This document shows positions 15,544-24,014 of a stretch of DNA of 33,126 nt, one piece after another (the first letter of the stretch is position 1; every line of letters begins with the position of its first letter). Origin of the DNA: a virus; the IMG/VR virus record IMGVR_UViG_3300020411_000368, positions 1-33,126 of that record. One strand, 5' to 3'. The notes below the pieces were generated by a model. It made no database searches. It was not told the DNA's origin and was given only the letters and a program-made list of their open reading frames with translations. The translations under genes and the position numbers were made by a program.

Positions 15544-16376
15544 TGTTTGGTCAAAAGTTTTACAACGGGATTATAAGAAAGTATGTTATATACTTTGGAA
15601 CTCTGTTTAATCAAATAGAAATTGATAGGACAGATAGTTCTGGTGATGTCATACAATCTATTCGTGTGCCTATATCATATGCACCAAGAGCTGGATTTAT
15701 AGAAAGAATAAATGTAGATCCTAACCTAGATAGACAAGTAGCAGTTCAATTACCTAGAATGGCATTTGAAATGACATCCTTTACTTATGCTCCTGAAAGA
15801 AGATTAAATCCTGCTAAGAAAATATACAATACAAAGTCAGGCGATAATCATAATTACAAATCAATGTTCACACCAACTCCGTTTGATATAACATTCTCAT
15901 TAGCTATTGCTGTTAAGAATGCAGAAGATGGTGTTAGAATATTAGAACAAATATTACCTTTCTTTACTCCTGAATATACAGCAACATTAAAGCTCGTAGA
16001 TGATATGGATATTAAGATGGACATTCCGGTAGTATTTCAATCATTACAAACAGAAGATAGTTTTGAAGGTGACTTTATAACACGAAGAGCTATTATACAC
16101 ACTATTGACTTTGTTGTCAAGGGTTATCTCTTCGGAAGAGTAAACGATCAAGCTGGATTAATAAGAACTGCTAATACAAGATTCTTTGTAGATGAATCAG
16201 ATCCTAATGTATTTCAATTAGATGGAGAAGATGAAGCATCTAAAGTAGTCATTAAACCAGGACTTGATGCCAATGGTAATCCAACCAGTAATTCTAGTGC
16301 AAGTATAAATATAGATAGTATTACTGCAAATGATAACTTTGGTTACATTATTAATAAGACGGTAGAAAATGGATAA
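15543..16376 (+). CDS. gp15: Tail terminator / sheath stabiliser gp15
   Basis: This 277-residue protein is near the T4 gp15 length of 272. It opens MFGQKFYNGIIRKYVIYFGTLF and continues with VPISYAPRAGFIERI and VQLPRMAFEMTSFTYAPERRLNP, all typical of gp15. In T4 a gp15 hexamer caps the tail tube and sheath and provides the surface for neck attachment. The last 45 residues are Asn/Ser-rich and less conserved. It overlaps gp16 by 8 bases. A TATAAATA box lies inside its 3' end at 16304-16311. Confidence 0.92.
   Translation: MFGQKFYNGIIRKYVIYFGTLFNQIEIDRTDSSGDVIQSIRVPISYAPRAGFIERINVDPNLDRQVAVQLPRMAFEMTSFTYAPERRLNPAKKIYNTKSGDNHNYKSMFTPTPFDITFSLAIAVKNAEDGVRILEQILPFFTPEYTATLKLVDDMDIKMDIPVVFQSLQTEDSFEGDFITRRAIIHTIDFVVKGYLFGRVNDQAGLIRTANTRFFVDESDPNVFQLDGEDEASKVVIKPGLDANGNPTSNSSASINIDSITANDNFGYIINKTVENG
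16304..16311 (+). promoter_or_regulatory. Possible internal late promoter before the terminase genes
   Basis: This is an exact TATAAATA in the 3' end of gp15, 57 bases before the gp16 start. It could give separate late transcription of gp16-gp17, but its coding location leaves chance open. Confidence 0.35.
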
Positions 16377-16770
16377 TGATAAAATTGGTGAATTTTTAGA
16401 ACTCGATCCTATTAAACAGGATATAGCAAAAGCTCGAGACATAGTTCAAGATTCAAAAGTAGAAAATGATTTCGAATATGCACGCGGCAATTTATATAAT
16501 GTCGTTGAGCAAGGAAGTCATGCTCTTTCTGAATTATTGGAAGTAGCGCAAGCAAGTCAACATCCTAGAGCTTTTGAAGTAGTAGCAACATTAGTAAAAG
16601 TATTGGCCGATGCCAATATGTCACTTATGGATCTTACAAAAAAGAAACAAGACATTACTAATGAAACAGGTAAAGGTCCAAACACAGTTAATAATACTTT
16701 GTTTGTTGGCAGCACTGGAGAGTTACAAAAATTAATCAAGAAACAAATAAAAGATGAATCAACCGATTAA
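16369..16770 (+). CDS. gp16: Terminase small subunit gp16
   Basis: This 133-residue protein is shorter than T4 gp16 (164 residues). It is mostly helical, with the conserved segments DFEYARGNLYNVVEQGSHAL (residues about 35-54) and HPRAFEVVATLVKVLADAN (residues about 65-83). In T4, gp16 forms an oligomeric ring that recognises the packaging substrate and stimulates the gp17 ATPase. The gene overlaps gp15 by 8 bases and gp17 by 17 bases, as expected for a co-translated terminase pair. Confidence 0.92.
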   Translation: MDNDKIGEFLELDPIKQDIAKARDIVQDSKVENDFEYARGNLYNVVEQGSHALSELLEVAQASQHPRAFEVVATLVKVLADANMSLMDLTKKKQDITNETGKGPNTVNNTLFVGSTGELQKLIKKQIKDESTD

Positions 16771-18364
16771 GGAAAACTACCTAGGTAATCCGAACCTTAA
16801 ACGAGCTAACATTGCACAGGAGTTTACTCCAGAGCAAGTAGAAGAGTTTGTAAAGTGTTCTCAGGATCCTCAATACTTTATTAGTAAGTATATTACTATT
16901 GTAAATATTGATGAAGGTCAGATTATATTTGAGCCTTACGAGTATCAGAAAGACATTATATCGCTCGTAGAGCGCGAGAGATTTGTTATCTGTAAGATGC
17001 CTAGGCAGACCGGAAAAACTACTGTTATATGCGCTGTACTGCTGTGGTACATGATGTTTAAGGATAGTTTCAATATAGCTATACTAGCACATAAGAGTTC
17101 ACAGTCAAGAGAAATATTAGCGCGTATACAATTAGCATATGAGCACTTGCCAAGATGGATGCAATTGGGTATAGTAGAATGGAACAAAGGTAATGTAGAG
17201 TTGGAAAATGGATCTAAGATCCTAGCAGCATCTACATCAGCATCATCCATAAGGGGTGGATCATTTAACTTAATTTACTTAGATGAGTTTGCATTTGTTC
17301 CAACGCATGTACAAGAAGACTTTTTTGCTTCTGTATATCCTACGATATCATCTGGTCAAACATCTAAGGTATTAATTACATCAACCCCAAATGGGTTGAA
17401 CTTATTTTATAAGCTATGGCACGATAGCGAACAAGGACTAAACGAATATAAACGTATAGACGTTCATTGGTCAGATGTTCCCGGAAGGGACGAAGAATGG
17501 AAAGAACAAACTATACGTAATACGTCTGAAGGACAATTCAGACAAGAGTTTGAATGTGAATTTATAGGATCCACAAACACTCTTATTAGTCCAAGTGTAC
17601 TGAAGAGACTTGTATATGAGACACCAGTACATCAAAACGAACACGTTAGAGTATATGAGGAACCGAAAGAAAATCATATATATACTATATTAGTAGATAC
17701 TGCAAGAGGCGTATCAGGAGATTATTCCGCTTTCGTTGTTGTTGATGCATCAGACTTACCACACAAAGTAGTTTGTTGTTATCAAAATAATGAGATACCA
17801 CCTATGCAATATCCACAAATCATAGAGAGCTTTGCAAAATCATATAACAATGCTTTTGTATTAGTTGAATCTAATGATATAGGAATGGCTGTCGCTGAGA
17901 CATTACATTCCGATTTAGAGGTAGATAATATATTAATGTCTGCTTCTAAAGGTAGAGCTGGTCAGGTATTGTCGTCTGGATTTGGTGTAGGACAGCAATA
18001 TTTGGGTGTTAGAACAACCAAACAAGTAAAACGGAATGGTTGTTTACATTTAAAGACGATAATAGAGAAAGATCAGCTTATTATTAATGATTATAAAATC
18101 TTAGAAGAGCTCACCCATTTTATACAAAAGAATGAGTCCTTCGAAGCTGAAGGTGGAAATCATGACGATTTAGTCATGTGTTTAGTTTTATACGGCTGGT
18201 TAGTCGTACAAGATTATTATAAAGAGCTAATAAGCTCAGATATTAAAAAGACAATACAGGACCAAAACGCGAAAGTAATAGAAGATGATATGGTCCCGTT
18301 TGGATTTATAGAAGATGGCATATCAGATATTCCAGATGGTTATAGCCAAGAAGGAAGCTGGTAA
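16754..18364 (+). CDS. gp17: Terminase large subunit gp17
   Basis: This 536-residue packaging motor and headful nuclease is shorter than T4 gp17 (610 residues). The ATPase domain shows Walker A in KMPRQTGKTT (residues about 82-90), Walker B LIYLDE with D177 and catalytic E178, and the coupling motif TSTPNG near 209-214. The C-terminal RNase-H-like nuclease has the acidic set D315 (LVDTARG), E372 (VESND) and D471/D472 (NHDDLV), matching the D-E-D triad of T4. All key residues are present, so the enzyme should be active. It docks on the portal (gp20) and receives DNA with gp16. Confidence 0.97.
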   Translation: MNQPIKENYLGNPNLKRANIAQEFTPEQVEEFVKCSQDPQYFISKYITIVNIDEGQIIFEPYEYQKDIISLVERERFVICKMPRQTGKTTVICAVLLWYMMFKDSFNIAILAHKSSQSREILARIQLAYEHLPRWMQLGIVEWNKGNVELENGSKILAASTSASSIRGGSFNLIYLDEFAFVPTHVQEDFFASVYPTISSGQTSKVLITSTPNGLNLFYKLWHDSEQGLNEYKRIDVHWSDVPGRDEEWKEQTIRNTSEGQFRQEFECEFIGSTNTLISPSVLKRLVYETPVHQNEHVRVYEEPKENHIYTILVDTARGVSGDYSAFVVVDASDLPHKVVCCYQNNEIPPMQYPQIIESFAKSYNNAFVLVESNDIGMAVAETLHSDLEVDNILMSASKGRAGQVLSSGFGVGQQYLGVRTTKQVKRNGCLHLKTIIEKDQLIINDYKILEELTHFIQKNESFEAEGGNHDDLVMCLVLYGWLVVQDYYKELISSDIKKTIQDQNAKVIEDDMVPFGFIEDGISDIPDGYSQEGSW

Positions 18365-18380
18365 TAGAGAACCGTGATTC

Positions 18381-18388
18381 TATAAATA
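18381..18388 (+). promoter_or_regulatory. Late promoter before tail sheath (TATAAATA)
   Basis: This is an exact TATAAATA in the 63-base gap before gp18, preceded by C as in T4 late boxes. A transcript start about six bases downstream leaves a leader of roughly 34 bases carrying AAAGGAG, a strong ribosome binding site. Confidence 0.7.
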
Positions 18389-18427
18389 TATCCAAACAGT
18401 TTATTGACATATTAAAGGAGACAGAAA

Positions 18428-20518
18428 ATGGGATTTCAAGTTAGTCCTGGTGTTAATGTCAGCGAAATCGATCTAACTACAGTTGTACCTGCAGTATCTA
18501 CTACTGAAGGTGCTATTGCTGGTGTCTTTAATTGGGGACCAGTAGAACAACGTGTGTTAGTTGATTCTGAGACAACACTAGTATCACGATTTGGTAAACC
18601 AACCTCCGATAACGCAGAAACTTTCTTTACTGCTGCTAACTTCTTGGCATATGGTAACAAGTTGTATGTTGTGAGAACTGTGTCTTCTGGTGCTAAGAAC
18701 TCTACCGGAGTAGCTAATACTTCTGGAACAACTGGGGTTCTAATTAAAAACCAAGACATATTTGAAGAAGGCGGACTGTCATTTGATGCTAATATCAAAG
18801 TTGCTGCTAAGTATGCTGGTACTGATGGAGACTCATTAAGAGTTGAGATTTGTGATTCCGCTAATGCTTACAGTCAAGATATTGATCCAGCATGGGGTGG
18901 TGGTTCTTCTAATAATGCTTCTTTAAATCCTGCTGACTCAGCCACTCATTTGGCTATGTCTGTTGGATCTAATACAGCAGTATTAAAATTAACCGCTGTT
19001 GATTCTTCTATCTCAAACTCAGCTCTATCAACACTTGCCGACGCAGTAGTTGCAGATATTCAAGTTGGCGATCTCGTAGTAGTTGGTAATTCCTCAATCG
19101 GGGAACAAAATTTAGAAATAAGCTCAATAGCTGCATCTGGTTCAGATACATTTACTGATGAAGGAAGTAGCGTATTCAGCGTTAAAAGAAATATATCACT
19201 TAAGAATAGATTTACTCTATCTAGTGATATCAATATGGGTACAATCAAACGAAGATGGAAGTATTTCGAATCATTCGACGCCGCACCTGGCACTACAGAT
19301 TATGTCTCCGACAGGTCTGGAGTTGGTGATGAGTTACACGTCATCGTCGTAGATGAAGATGGAGTCATTTCCGGAGTACCAGAAACAATATTAGAGTCTT
19401 GGCCTTCAATGTCAAGAGCCACAGACGCTAAAACAGAATCAGGTGATTCTAATTATTACTATGATAAAATAAATCAAAGCTCAAGCTGGATTTACTTTGC
19501 TAATCATCCTGCAGGTTCTTATGCTACAACAGCTAGCGCATCAGCTGCGTTATCAACAGCACTACCTTATAGATATTCTTTCTTAGGTGGTAATAATGGT
19601 AACAATGAAGGTGCTATCAGCTTAGCAGACCTAGCAGTTGGATACGATATGTTTGCAGACTCTGCAGATGTAGATGTATCATTAGTAATGCAAGGTAGAT
19701 CAGTTGGCGGATCCGTTGGTGAAGGTCTTTTCAATTACATTATTGACAATGTAACAGAGAAAAGAAAAGATTGTGTTGCTTTCGGTTCACCTGCTAAAGC
19801 AGACGTAGTTGGTGTTACATCAGCTTCTGATGCAGCAGATAATATCGTAGAATATAGAAACGCCGCAAGATCAAGTTCATATGCCGTGTTAGACAGTGGA
19901 TATAAATATCAATACGACAAGTATAATGATGTATATAGATACATTCCACTTAACGGTGATGTCGCTGGACTAGTTGCTAGAACAGACGACGAAAGAGATG
20001 CTTGGTTCTCGCCTGGTGGATTTAACAGAGGTCAAATTAAAAACGTTGTTAAGTTAGCTTACAACCCAAGACAAGCTTTTAGAGATGTTCTTTATAAAGC
20101 TGGTGTTAACCCTGTTGTATCATTTCCAGGACAAGGAAACGTCTTATATGGTGACAAAACATTACTAGCTAAGCCAAGTGCTTTCGATAGAATCAACGTA
20201 AGAAGATTGTTTATCGTACTTGAGAAAGCTATTAGTACAGCTGCTAAGTTCACATTGTTTGAATTCAATGATGAATTTACAAGAGCTCAATTTGTTAACC
20301 TTGTAGAACCTTTCCTTAGAGATGTCCAAGGAAGAAGAGGAATTTTCGACTTCCGCGTAGTTTGTGACGAATCAAACAATACTGGTGAAGTAATTGATAG
20401 AAACGAATTTATTGGTGACATATATGTTAAACCAGCAAGATCTATCAACTTTATCCAATTGAACTTTGTAGCAGTCAGAACAGGCGTAGAGTTTAGTGAA
20501 GTAGTAGGTAAATTTTAA
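18428..20518 (+). CDS. gp18: Tail sheath protein gp18
   Basis: This 696-residue protein is somewhat longer than T4 gp18 (659). The N-terminus QVSPGVNVSEIDLTTVVPAV and GVFNWGPVEQ are classic sheath signatures. The C-terminal domain carries PLNGDVAGL, AFRDVLYKAGVNPVVSFPGQG, RRLFIVLEKAIS and RSINFIQLNFVAVRTGVEFSEV. The sheath polymerises around the gp19 tube and contracts on infection. The central insertion (residues about 100-330, Ser/Asp-rich) is the variable surface-exposed part. It has its own late promoter and an AAAGGAG site, fitting very high late expression. Confidence 0.97.
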   Translation: MGFQVSPGVNVSEIDLTTVVPAVSTTEGAIAGVFNWGPVEQRVLVDSETTLVSRFGKPTSDNAETFFTAANFLAYGNKLYVVRTVSSGAKNSTGVANTSGTTGVLIKNQDIFEEGGLSFDANIKVAAKYAGTDGDSLRVEICDSANAYSQDIDPAWGGGSSNNASLNPADSATHLAMSVGSNTAVLKLTAVDSSISNSALSTLADAVVADIQVGDLVVVGNSSIGEQNLEISSIAASGSDTFTDEGSSVFSVKRNISLKNRFTLSSDINMGTIKRRWKYFESFDAAPGTTDYVSDRSGVGDELHVIVVDEDGVISGVPETILESWPSMSRATDAKTESGDSNYYYDKINQSSSWIYFANHPAGSYATTASASAALSTALPYRYSFLGGNNGNNEGAISLADLAVGYDMFADSADVDVSLVMQGRSVGGSVGEGLFNYIIDNVTEKRKDCVAFGSPAKADVVGVTSASDAADNIVEYRNAARSSSYAVLDSGYKYQYDKYNDVYRYIPLNGDVAGLVARTDDERDAWFSPGGFNRGQIKNVVKLAYNPRQAFRDVLYKAGVNPVVSFPGQGNVLYGDKTLLAKPSAFDRINVRRLFIVLEKAISTAAKFTLFEFNDEFTRAQFVNLVEPFLRDVQGRRGIFDFRVVCDESNNTGEVIDRNEFIGDIYVKPARSINFIQLNFVAVRTGVEFSEVVGKF

Positions 20519-20528
20519 GGAGTAAGAA

Positions 20529-21077
20529 ATGGCATTTAATGTAAATGAAATTAGATCGCAATTGACCCTAGGTGGTGCAAGAAACTCCTTATTCCAAGTT
20601 AGGATTAATAACCCAGCTAACAGTGCTGGTGATTTAAAAGTACCTTTCTTGGTCAAGGCTACACAAATTCCTGCATCTACTTTAGGTTTAATTGAAGTTC
20701 CATACTTCGGTAGAAAATTAAAAATCGCTGGTGATAGAATATTTGCTCCATGGCAAACTACTGTTATCAATGATGAAGACTTTCTAATCCGTAATGCGTT
20801 AGAGGAATGGATGAATGAAATCAACCATCATTCTGAAAACATCCGTGGTTTCGGCTCAGCTGGACCAGATGGTTATAAGAAAGATGCTACTGTAACTCAA
20901 TTCAGTAAGACAGGTGTTCCAATTAGAGAATACAAATTTGTAGGAATTTATCCTGCAGAACTTGCTGAGATTGATCTTCAGTGGGAAGCTGTTGACCAAA
21001 TTCAAGAGTTCCAATGCATATTCCAATACGATTATTGGACTGTAAGCGGAGCAACCGGCTCAGCTGGAACATCATAA
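20529..21077 (+). CDS. gp19: Tail tube protein gp19
   Basis: This 182-residue protein is near the T4 gp19 length of 163. Diagnostic segments are FQVRINNPA, KATQIPASTLGLIEVPYFGRKLKIAGDR and WQTTVINDEDFLIRNALEEWM in the first half, and YKFVGIYPAELAEIDLQWE at the end. It forms the inner tube through which DNA passes. It lies 10 bases after gp18 with an AAGGAG site, the usual sheath-tube pair. A second, divergent member of the same family is encoded at 27519-28061. Confidence 0.96.
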   Translation: MAFNVNEIRSQLTLGGARNSLFQVRINNPANSAGDLKVPFLVKATQIPASTLGLIEVPYFGRKLKIAGDRIFAPWQTTVINDEDFLIRNALEEWMNEINHHSENIRGFGSAGPDGYKKDATVTQFSKTGVPIREYKFVGIYPAELAEIDLQWEAVDQIQEFQCIFQYDYWTVSGATGSAGTS

Positions 21078-21080
21078 ATA
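21073..21080 (+). promoter_or_regulatory. Late promoter candidate before portal (CATAAATA)
   Basis: CATAAATA overlaps the gp19 stop. A start six bases downstream, as in T4, would fall at about 21086, just before a GC-rich hairpin. The portal ATG is at 21134. Confidence 0.55.
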
Positions 21081-21086
21081 TATTGA

Positions 21087-21109
21087 AGAGGGGGGATAAT
21101 TCCCCCTCT
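21087..21109 (+). terminator. GC-rich hairpin between gp19 and portal
   Basis: Left arm 21087-21095 (AGAGGGGGG) and right arm 21101-21109 (TCCCCCTCT) form about nine pairs, including one G-U, around loop ATAAT. The following tract, acattttacat, is a poor U-run. It may therefore be a weak or leaky terminator for gp18-gp19, or a 5' stabilising hairpin of the portal transcript. Confidence 0.5.
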
Positions 21110-21133
21110 ACATTTTACATAATGGAGAAATAA

Positions 21134-22765
21134 ATGGCAGAACTTTTTGGCTTTGAGATCAAAAGGAAGTCTTCTGAGCTATCCTCTAATACAGTATCAT
21201 TTGTAGAACCGACCAGAGATGACGGCGCCTTACAGGTGTCAGCAACTGGTGGTGCATATGGTACATATGTAGATTTAGAAGGATCAGCAAAGAATGAAGC
21301 CGAACTGGTGACTCGATATCGTAAGATGGCAATGGCACCTGAGTGTGAACATGCTATAGACGATATAGTAAATGAAACAATCATATCAGATCCCCAAGAG
21401 AAAGTAGTAGACATTAATTTAGATAATGTTAAATCGCTTTCTGCTACTATTAAGAAAGCAATCTTGAAGGAGTTTGAAGATGTGACTCATATGCTTAATA
21501 TTAATAAAATAGGATATGAGATTTTTAGAAAATGGTATGTAGATGGTCGTATGTATTTTCATGCGGTAATCGACGAAGACAATCCCGGAGAAGGGATAAA
21601 AGAATTAAGATATATCGATCCTAGAAAGATAAGACTTGTTAGAGAAGTCTCTAAGAAAAGAAAGGGTCGAGATATATACGTAAAAGAAGTAAAGAAAGAA
21701 TTTTACGTTTACAATGATAAAGGGTTTCATAGTAAATCATCTATGACACCGGATCCTATTGCAGCTGGTGGTGGAGCAATGGGTCTTAAAATTGCAAAAG
21801 ATTCTATTGTTCATATTACATCTGGTTTAACAGATGAGAACAATAAGATGGTCCTATCTCATTTGCATAAAGCAATTAAACCACTTAATCAATTACAAAT
21901 ATTAGAAGATGCTTCTGTGATATATAGAATATCAAGAGCACCTGAAAGAAGAATATTTTATATTGATGTTGGTAACTTACCTAAGATGAAAGCAGAACAG
22001 TATCTTAGGGATATGATGACTAAACATAAAAATAGATTAGTCTATGATGCAGCTTCTGGAGAGATAAGAGACGATAGAAAATTTATGACCATGATGGAAG
22101 ATTTTTGGCTTCCAAGAAGAGAAGGTGGTCGAGGAACTGAGATTACTACTTTACCTGGTGGACAAAACCTAGGTGAAATGGAAGATATAGAATACTTTAA
22201 AAAGAAACTATATAGATCACTTAATGTTCCTATTAGCAGATTAGAACCAGAAGCAGGATTTACTTTAGGTAGAGCATCAGAAATAAGTAGAGATGAACTT
22301 AAATTTAATAAGTTCATTAGAAGATTAAGATTAAGATTTGCAACATTGTTTGACAATTGTTTAGAGAAACAAGTAGTACTAAAAGGTATTATGAGTCAAG
22401 AAGAATGGTTGCAAGTTAAGCAACACATTAAATATGATTATATAGAAGATAATCATTTTGCGGAATTAAAGAATTCTGAGATCGTAAGAGAAAGATTACA
22501 AACTCTTAATGATATAGAAAATAGTGTAGGTGTTTATTATTCTAAAGCTTGGATCAAGAGAAACATCCTTAAATTGAATGATCAAGAAATTGAAGACATG
22601 CAAAAAGAGATGGATATGGAGAAAGCAGATGATGATGACTTTGGACCAGGCGGTGGTGCTAAACCAGACGCCCCATGGAATGCATTAGCTACTAGACCAG
22701 GTTATATCGCACAACCAAGCGGTGAACCTGAACAACAAGATTCAAATAGCAATGGTGAAGAATAA
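21134..22765 (+). CDS. gp20: Portal vertex protein gp20
   Basis: This 543-residue protein is close to T4 gp20 (524). Typical segments are RYRKMAMAPECEHAIDDIVNE near residue 60, LRYIDPRKIRLVRE, EDASVIYRISRAPERRIFYID, MTKHKNRLVYDA, and LPGGQNLGEMEDIEYFKKKLY followed by LNVPISRLEPE. The portal dodecamer initiates head assembly on the prohead core and is the DNA channel for gp17. The C-terminus is Gly/Pro/Asn/Gln-rich and low complexity. The ribosome binding site is GGAG at 21124-21127. It heads the head-morphogenesis block 20-(67/68)-21-22-23. Confidence 0.97.
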   Translation: MAELFGFEIKRKSSELSSNTVSFVEPTRDDGALQVSATGGAYGTYVDLEGSAKNEAELVTRYRKMAMAPECEHAIDDIVNETIISDPQEKVVDINLDNVKSLSATIKKAILKEFEDVTHMLNINKIGYEIFRKWYVDGRMYFHAVIDEDNPGEGIKELRYIDPRKIRLVREVSKKRKGRDIYVKEVKKEFYVYNDKGFHSKSSMTPDPIAAGGGAMGLKIAKDSIVHITSGLTDENNKMVLSHLHKAIKPLNQLQILEDASVIYRISRAPERRIFYIDVGNLPKMKAEQYLRDMMTKHKNRLVYDAASGEIRDDRKFMTMMEDFWLPRREGGRGTEITTLPGGQNLGEMEDIEYFKKKLYRSLNVPISRLEPEAGFTLGRASEISRDELKFNKFIRRLRLRFATLFDNCLEKQVVLKGIMSQEEWLQVKQHIKYDYIEDNHFAELKNSEIVRERLQTLNDIENSVGVYYSKAWIKRNILKLNDQEIEDMQKEMDMEKADDDDFGPGGGAKPDAPWNALATRPGYIAQPSGEPEQQDSNSNGEE

Positions 22766-22770
22766 AAACA

Positions 22771-22778
22771 TATAAATA
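22771..22778 (+). promoter_or_regulatory. Late promoter before prohead core genes (TATAAATA)
   Basis: This is an exact TATAAATA in the 28-base gap after gp20. A start about six bases downstream (near 22784) would leave only about ten bases of leader, which would still hold the GGAGAG site. Confidence 0.6.
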
Positions 22779-22793
22779 TAATGGAGAGATATT

Positions 22794-23264
22794 ATGCCAG
22801 ATAATGATTATAAATTTGACATTGATGATATGATTCAGAATGCTATTGGTGATAAGCCAGTAGGAGTTCAGAAAAGTTTTGATAATGTTATGGTTCAGAA
22901 GGTCGCCAATATAATTGGTGGTAAGAAAGAAGCCTTTATGAAAGGTTTGTTTGATCCAGAAATGGTACCAGAGGAACCTGAAGAGGTCGAAGACCAAGTC
23001 GATGCAGAAGATGCAGAAGCTGAAGTAGAGGATCAAGAAGTAGATACAGAAGTAGATGCGGAAGATCAAGAACTTGCAGCGGATCCATCAGAAGAAGAAA
23101 TAGATGATGCTATTGATTCTTTAGAAGCGGATAGTCCAGAAGAAGTGGACGAACCAGAAGTCGAAGAGGTTGAAGAACCAGAAGAAGTAACTGAACCTGA
23201 ATCTGAAGAAGAACCAGAAATGGAAGAACCCGAGGAACCCGAAGAGGAAGACACAAATGGCTAA
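22794..23264 (+). CDS. Acidic prohead core-type protein (gp67 position)
   Basis: This 156-residue protein has a normal N-terminal 60 residues (YKFDIDDMIQNAIGDKPVG, then AFMKGLFDPEM). An extremely acidic tail follows, made of E, D, P, V and A (for example VEEVEEPEEVTEPE). T4 gp67, encoded at the same position after gp20, is a small prohead core protein with a long acidic C-terminus that is degraded by the gp21 protease during head maturation. This protein is about twice as long. Function as a core or scaffold component is inferred from position and composition. Its end overlaps the next gene by 8 bases (ATGGCTAA). Confidence 0.65.
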   Translation: MPDNDYKFDIDDMIQNAIGDKPVGVQKSFDNVMVQKVANIIGGKKEAFMKGLFDPEMVPEEPEEVEDQVDAEDAEAEVEDQEVDTEVDAEDQELAADPSEEEIDDAIDSLEADSPEEVDEPEVEEVEEPEEVTEPESEEEPEMEEPEEPEEEDTNG

Positions 23265-23766
23265 AAGATTAAAAGATATATTAGAAGCAGCTATTGATGC
23301 TAAACATCATGGTCGTGAAAATGCCGAGGGTGAAGTTCAGTTTAAAAAGAAGCATACAGACAATGTCGAAATAAAAGATTATCCTGTAGATTCTAAAAAT
23401 CAGCACAAAGCTGATAAAGTCAAGAAAGACAAATCTAAAAGAACTCATATAGAGCCCGAAGCAGAAAAACTTGCTTACGAAGAAACAATGGCTGAAGTAG
23501 AAGATATACTAGCTGAAGACGAACTTGCAATTGAGGGAGTCTTAGAGCAACTTAAATCAATCGTATCTTCTGGTCAAGACGCCGAAATAACATTAAACGA
23601 TGATACACAAATGGAAGTAGATGTAGAAACAGCTTCTGCTATCACCGACGTAATGGAATTTTTAAACGACGATAACGTAGACACTTTCGTCGAGAAACTA
23701 GAAAACAACCAAGAAGATTTCCTAAGAATGGTTGACTTTGCTATCCAAATGAGAGGTGGCGAATGA
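23257..23766 (+). CDS. Prohead core-type protein (gp68 position)
   Basis: This 169-residue protein begins MAKRLKDILEAAIDAKHHGRE and carries a Lys-rich stretch (HKADKVKKDKSKR, residues about 50-62). It then turns acidic and helical (EETMAEVEDILAEDEL). In T4, gp68 (141 residues) lies here, between gp67 and gp21, and helps determine prohead core shape. The basic N-terminal half could interact with the acidic tail of the preceding protein. Overlaps of 8 bases upstream and 4 bases (ATGA) downstream show tight coupling. The assignment rests mainly on position. Confidence 0.6.
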   Translation: MAKRLKDILEAAIDAKHHGRENAEGEVQFKKKHTDNVEIKDYPVDSKNQHKADKVKKDKSKRTHIEPEAEKLAYEETMAEVEDILAEDELAIEGVLEQLKSIVSSGQDAEITLNDDTQMEVDVETASAITDVMEFLNDDNVDTFVEKLENNQEDFLRMVDFAIQMRGGE

Positions 23767-24014
23767 AGATAATTATTCTTAAAGGTAATGAAGTTGCAGC
23801 TGGTACAGACTTAGCTAACGCTAGTGCTTTATCTGGCGCACAGTTAGTTAAACATTATCATACTGCTGCAGCTACAATTACTTTAGTTAATAGCGCTAAT
23901 GGCGCAATAGGAAACACCACTGTAGGCGCTGGAGTTAATTACTTTAGTAAAGCTCCTGACGATAAAATCTACGCTACAGCAGGTAAATTTACACCAGTAG
24001 GATTCGGACAATGA
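23763..24014 (+). CDS. Small protein of unknown function between core genes and protease
   Basis: This 83-residue protein is coupled by ATGA overlaps on both sides. It is beta-rich and uncharged compared with its neighbours: MKIIILKGNEVAAGTDLANASALSGAQLVKHYHT, then ITLVNSANGAIGNTTVGAGVNYFSKAP. The composition (A, G, T, N, V) looks like a virion surface or decoration protein rather than a core protein. T4 has no obvious counterpart at this place. A head decoration, spike or fibre-like role is speculation. It is certainly translated as part of the head operon, given the overlaps. Confidence 0.7.
   Translation: MKIIILKGNEVAAGTDLANASALSGAQLVKHYHTAAATITLVNSANGAIGNTTVGAGVNYFSKAPDDKIYATAGKFTPVGFGQ

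Noticed and set aside
21122-21133. Three-codon reading frame (ATGGAGAAATAA) before the portal start
   Set aside because: The ATG belongs to the ribosome binding site context; similar ATGGAG strings occur before other starts by coincidence of sequence.
23066-23254. Minus-strand Ser-rich open frame
   Set aside because: It is the complement of the GAA-rich acidic tail of the gp67-position protein.
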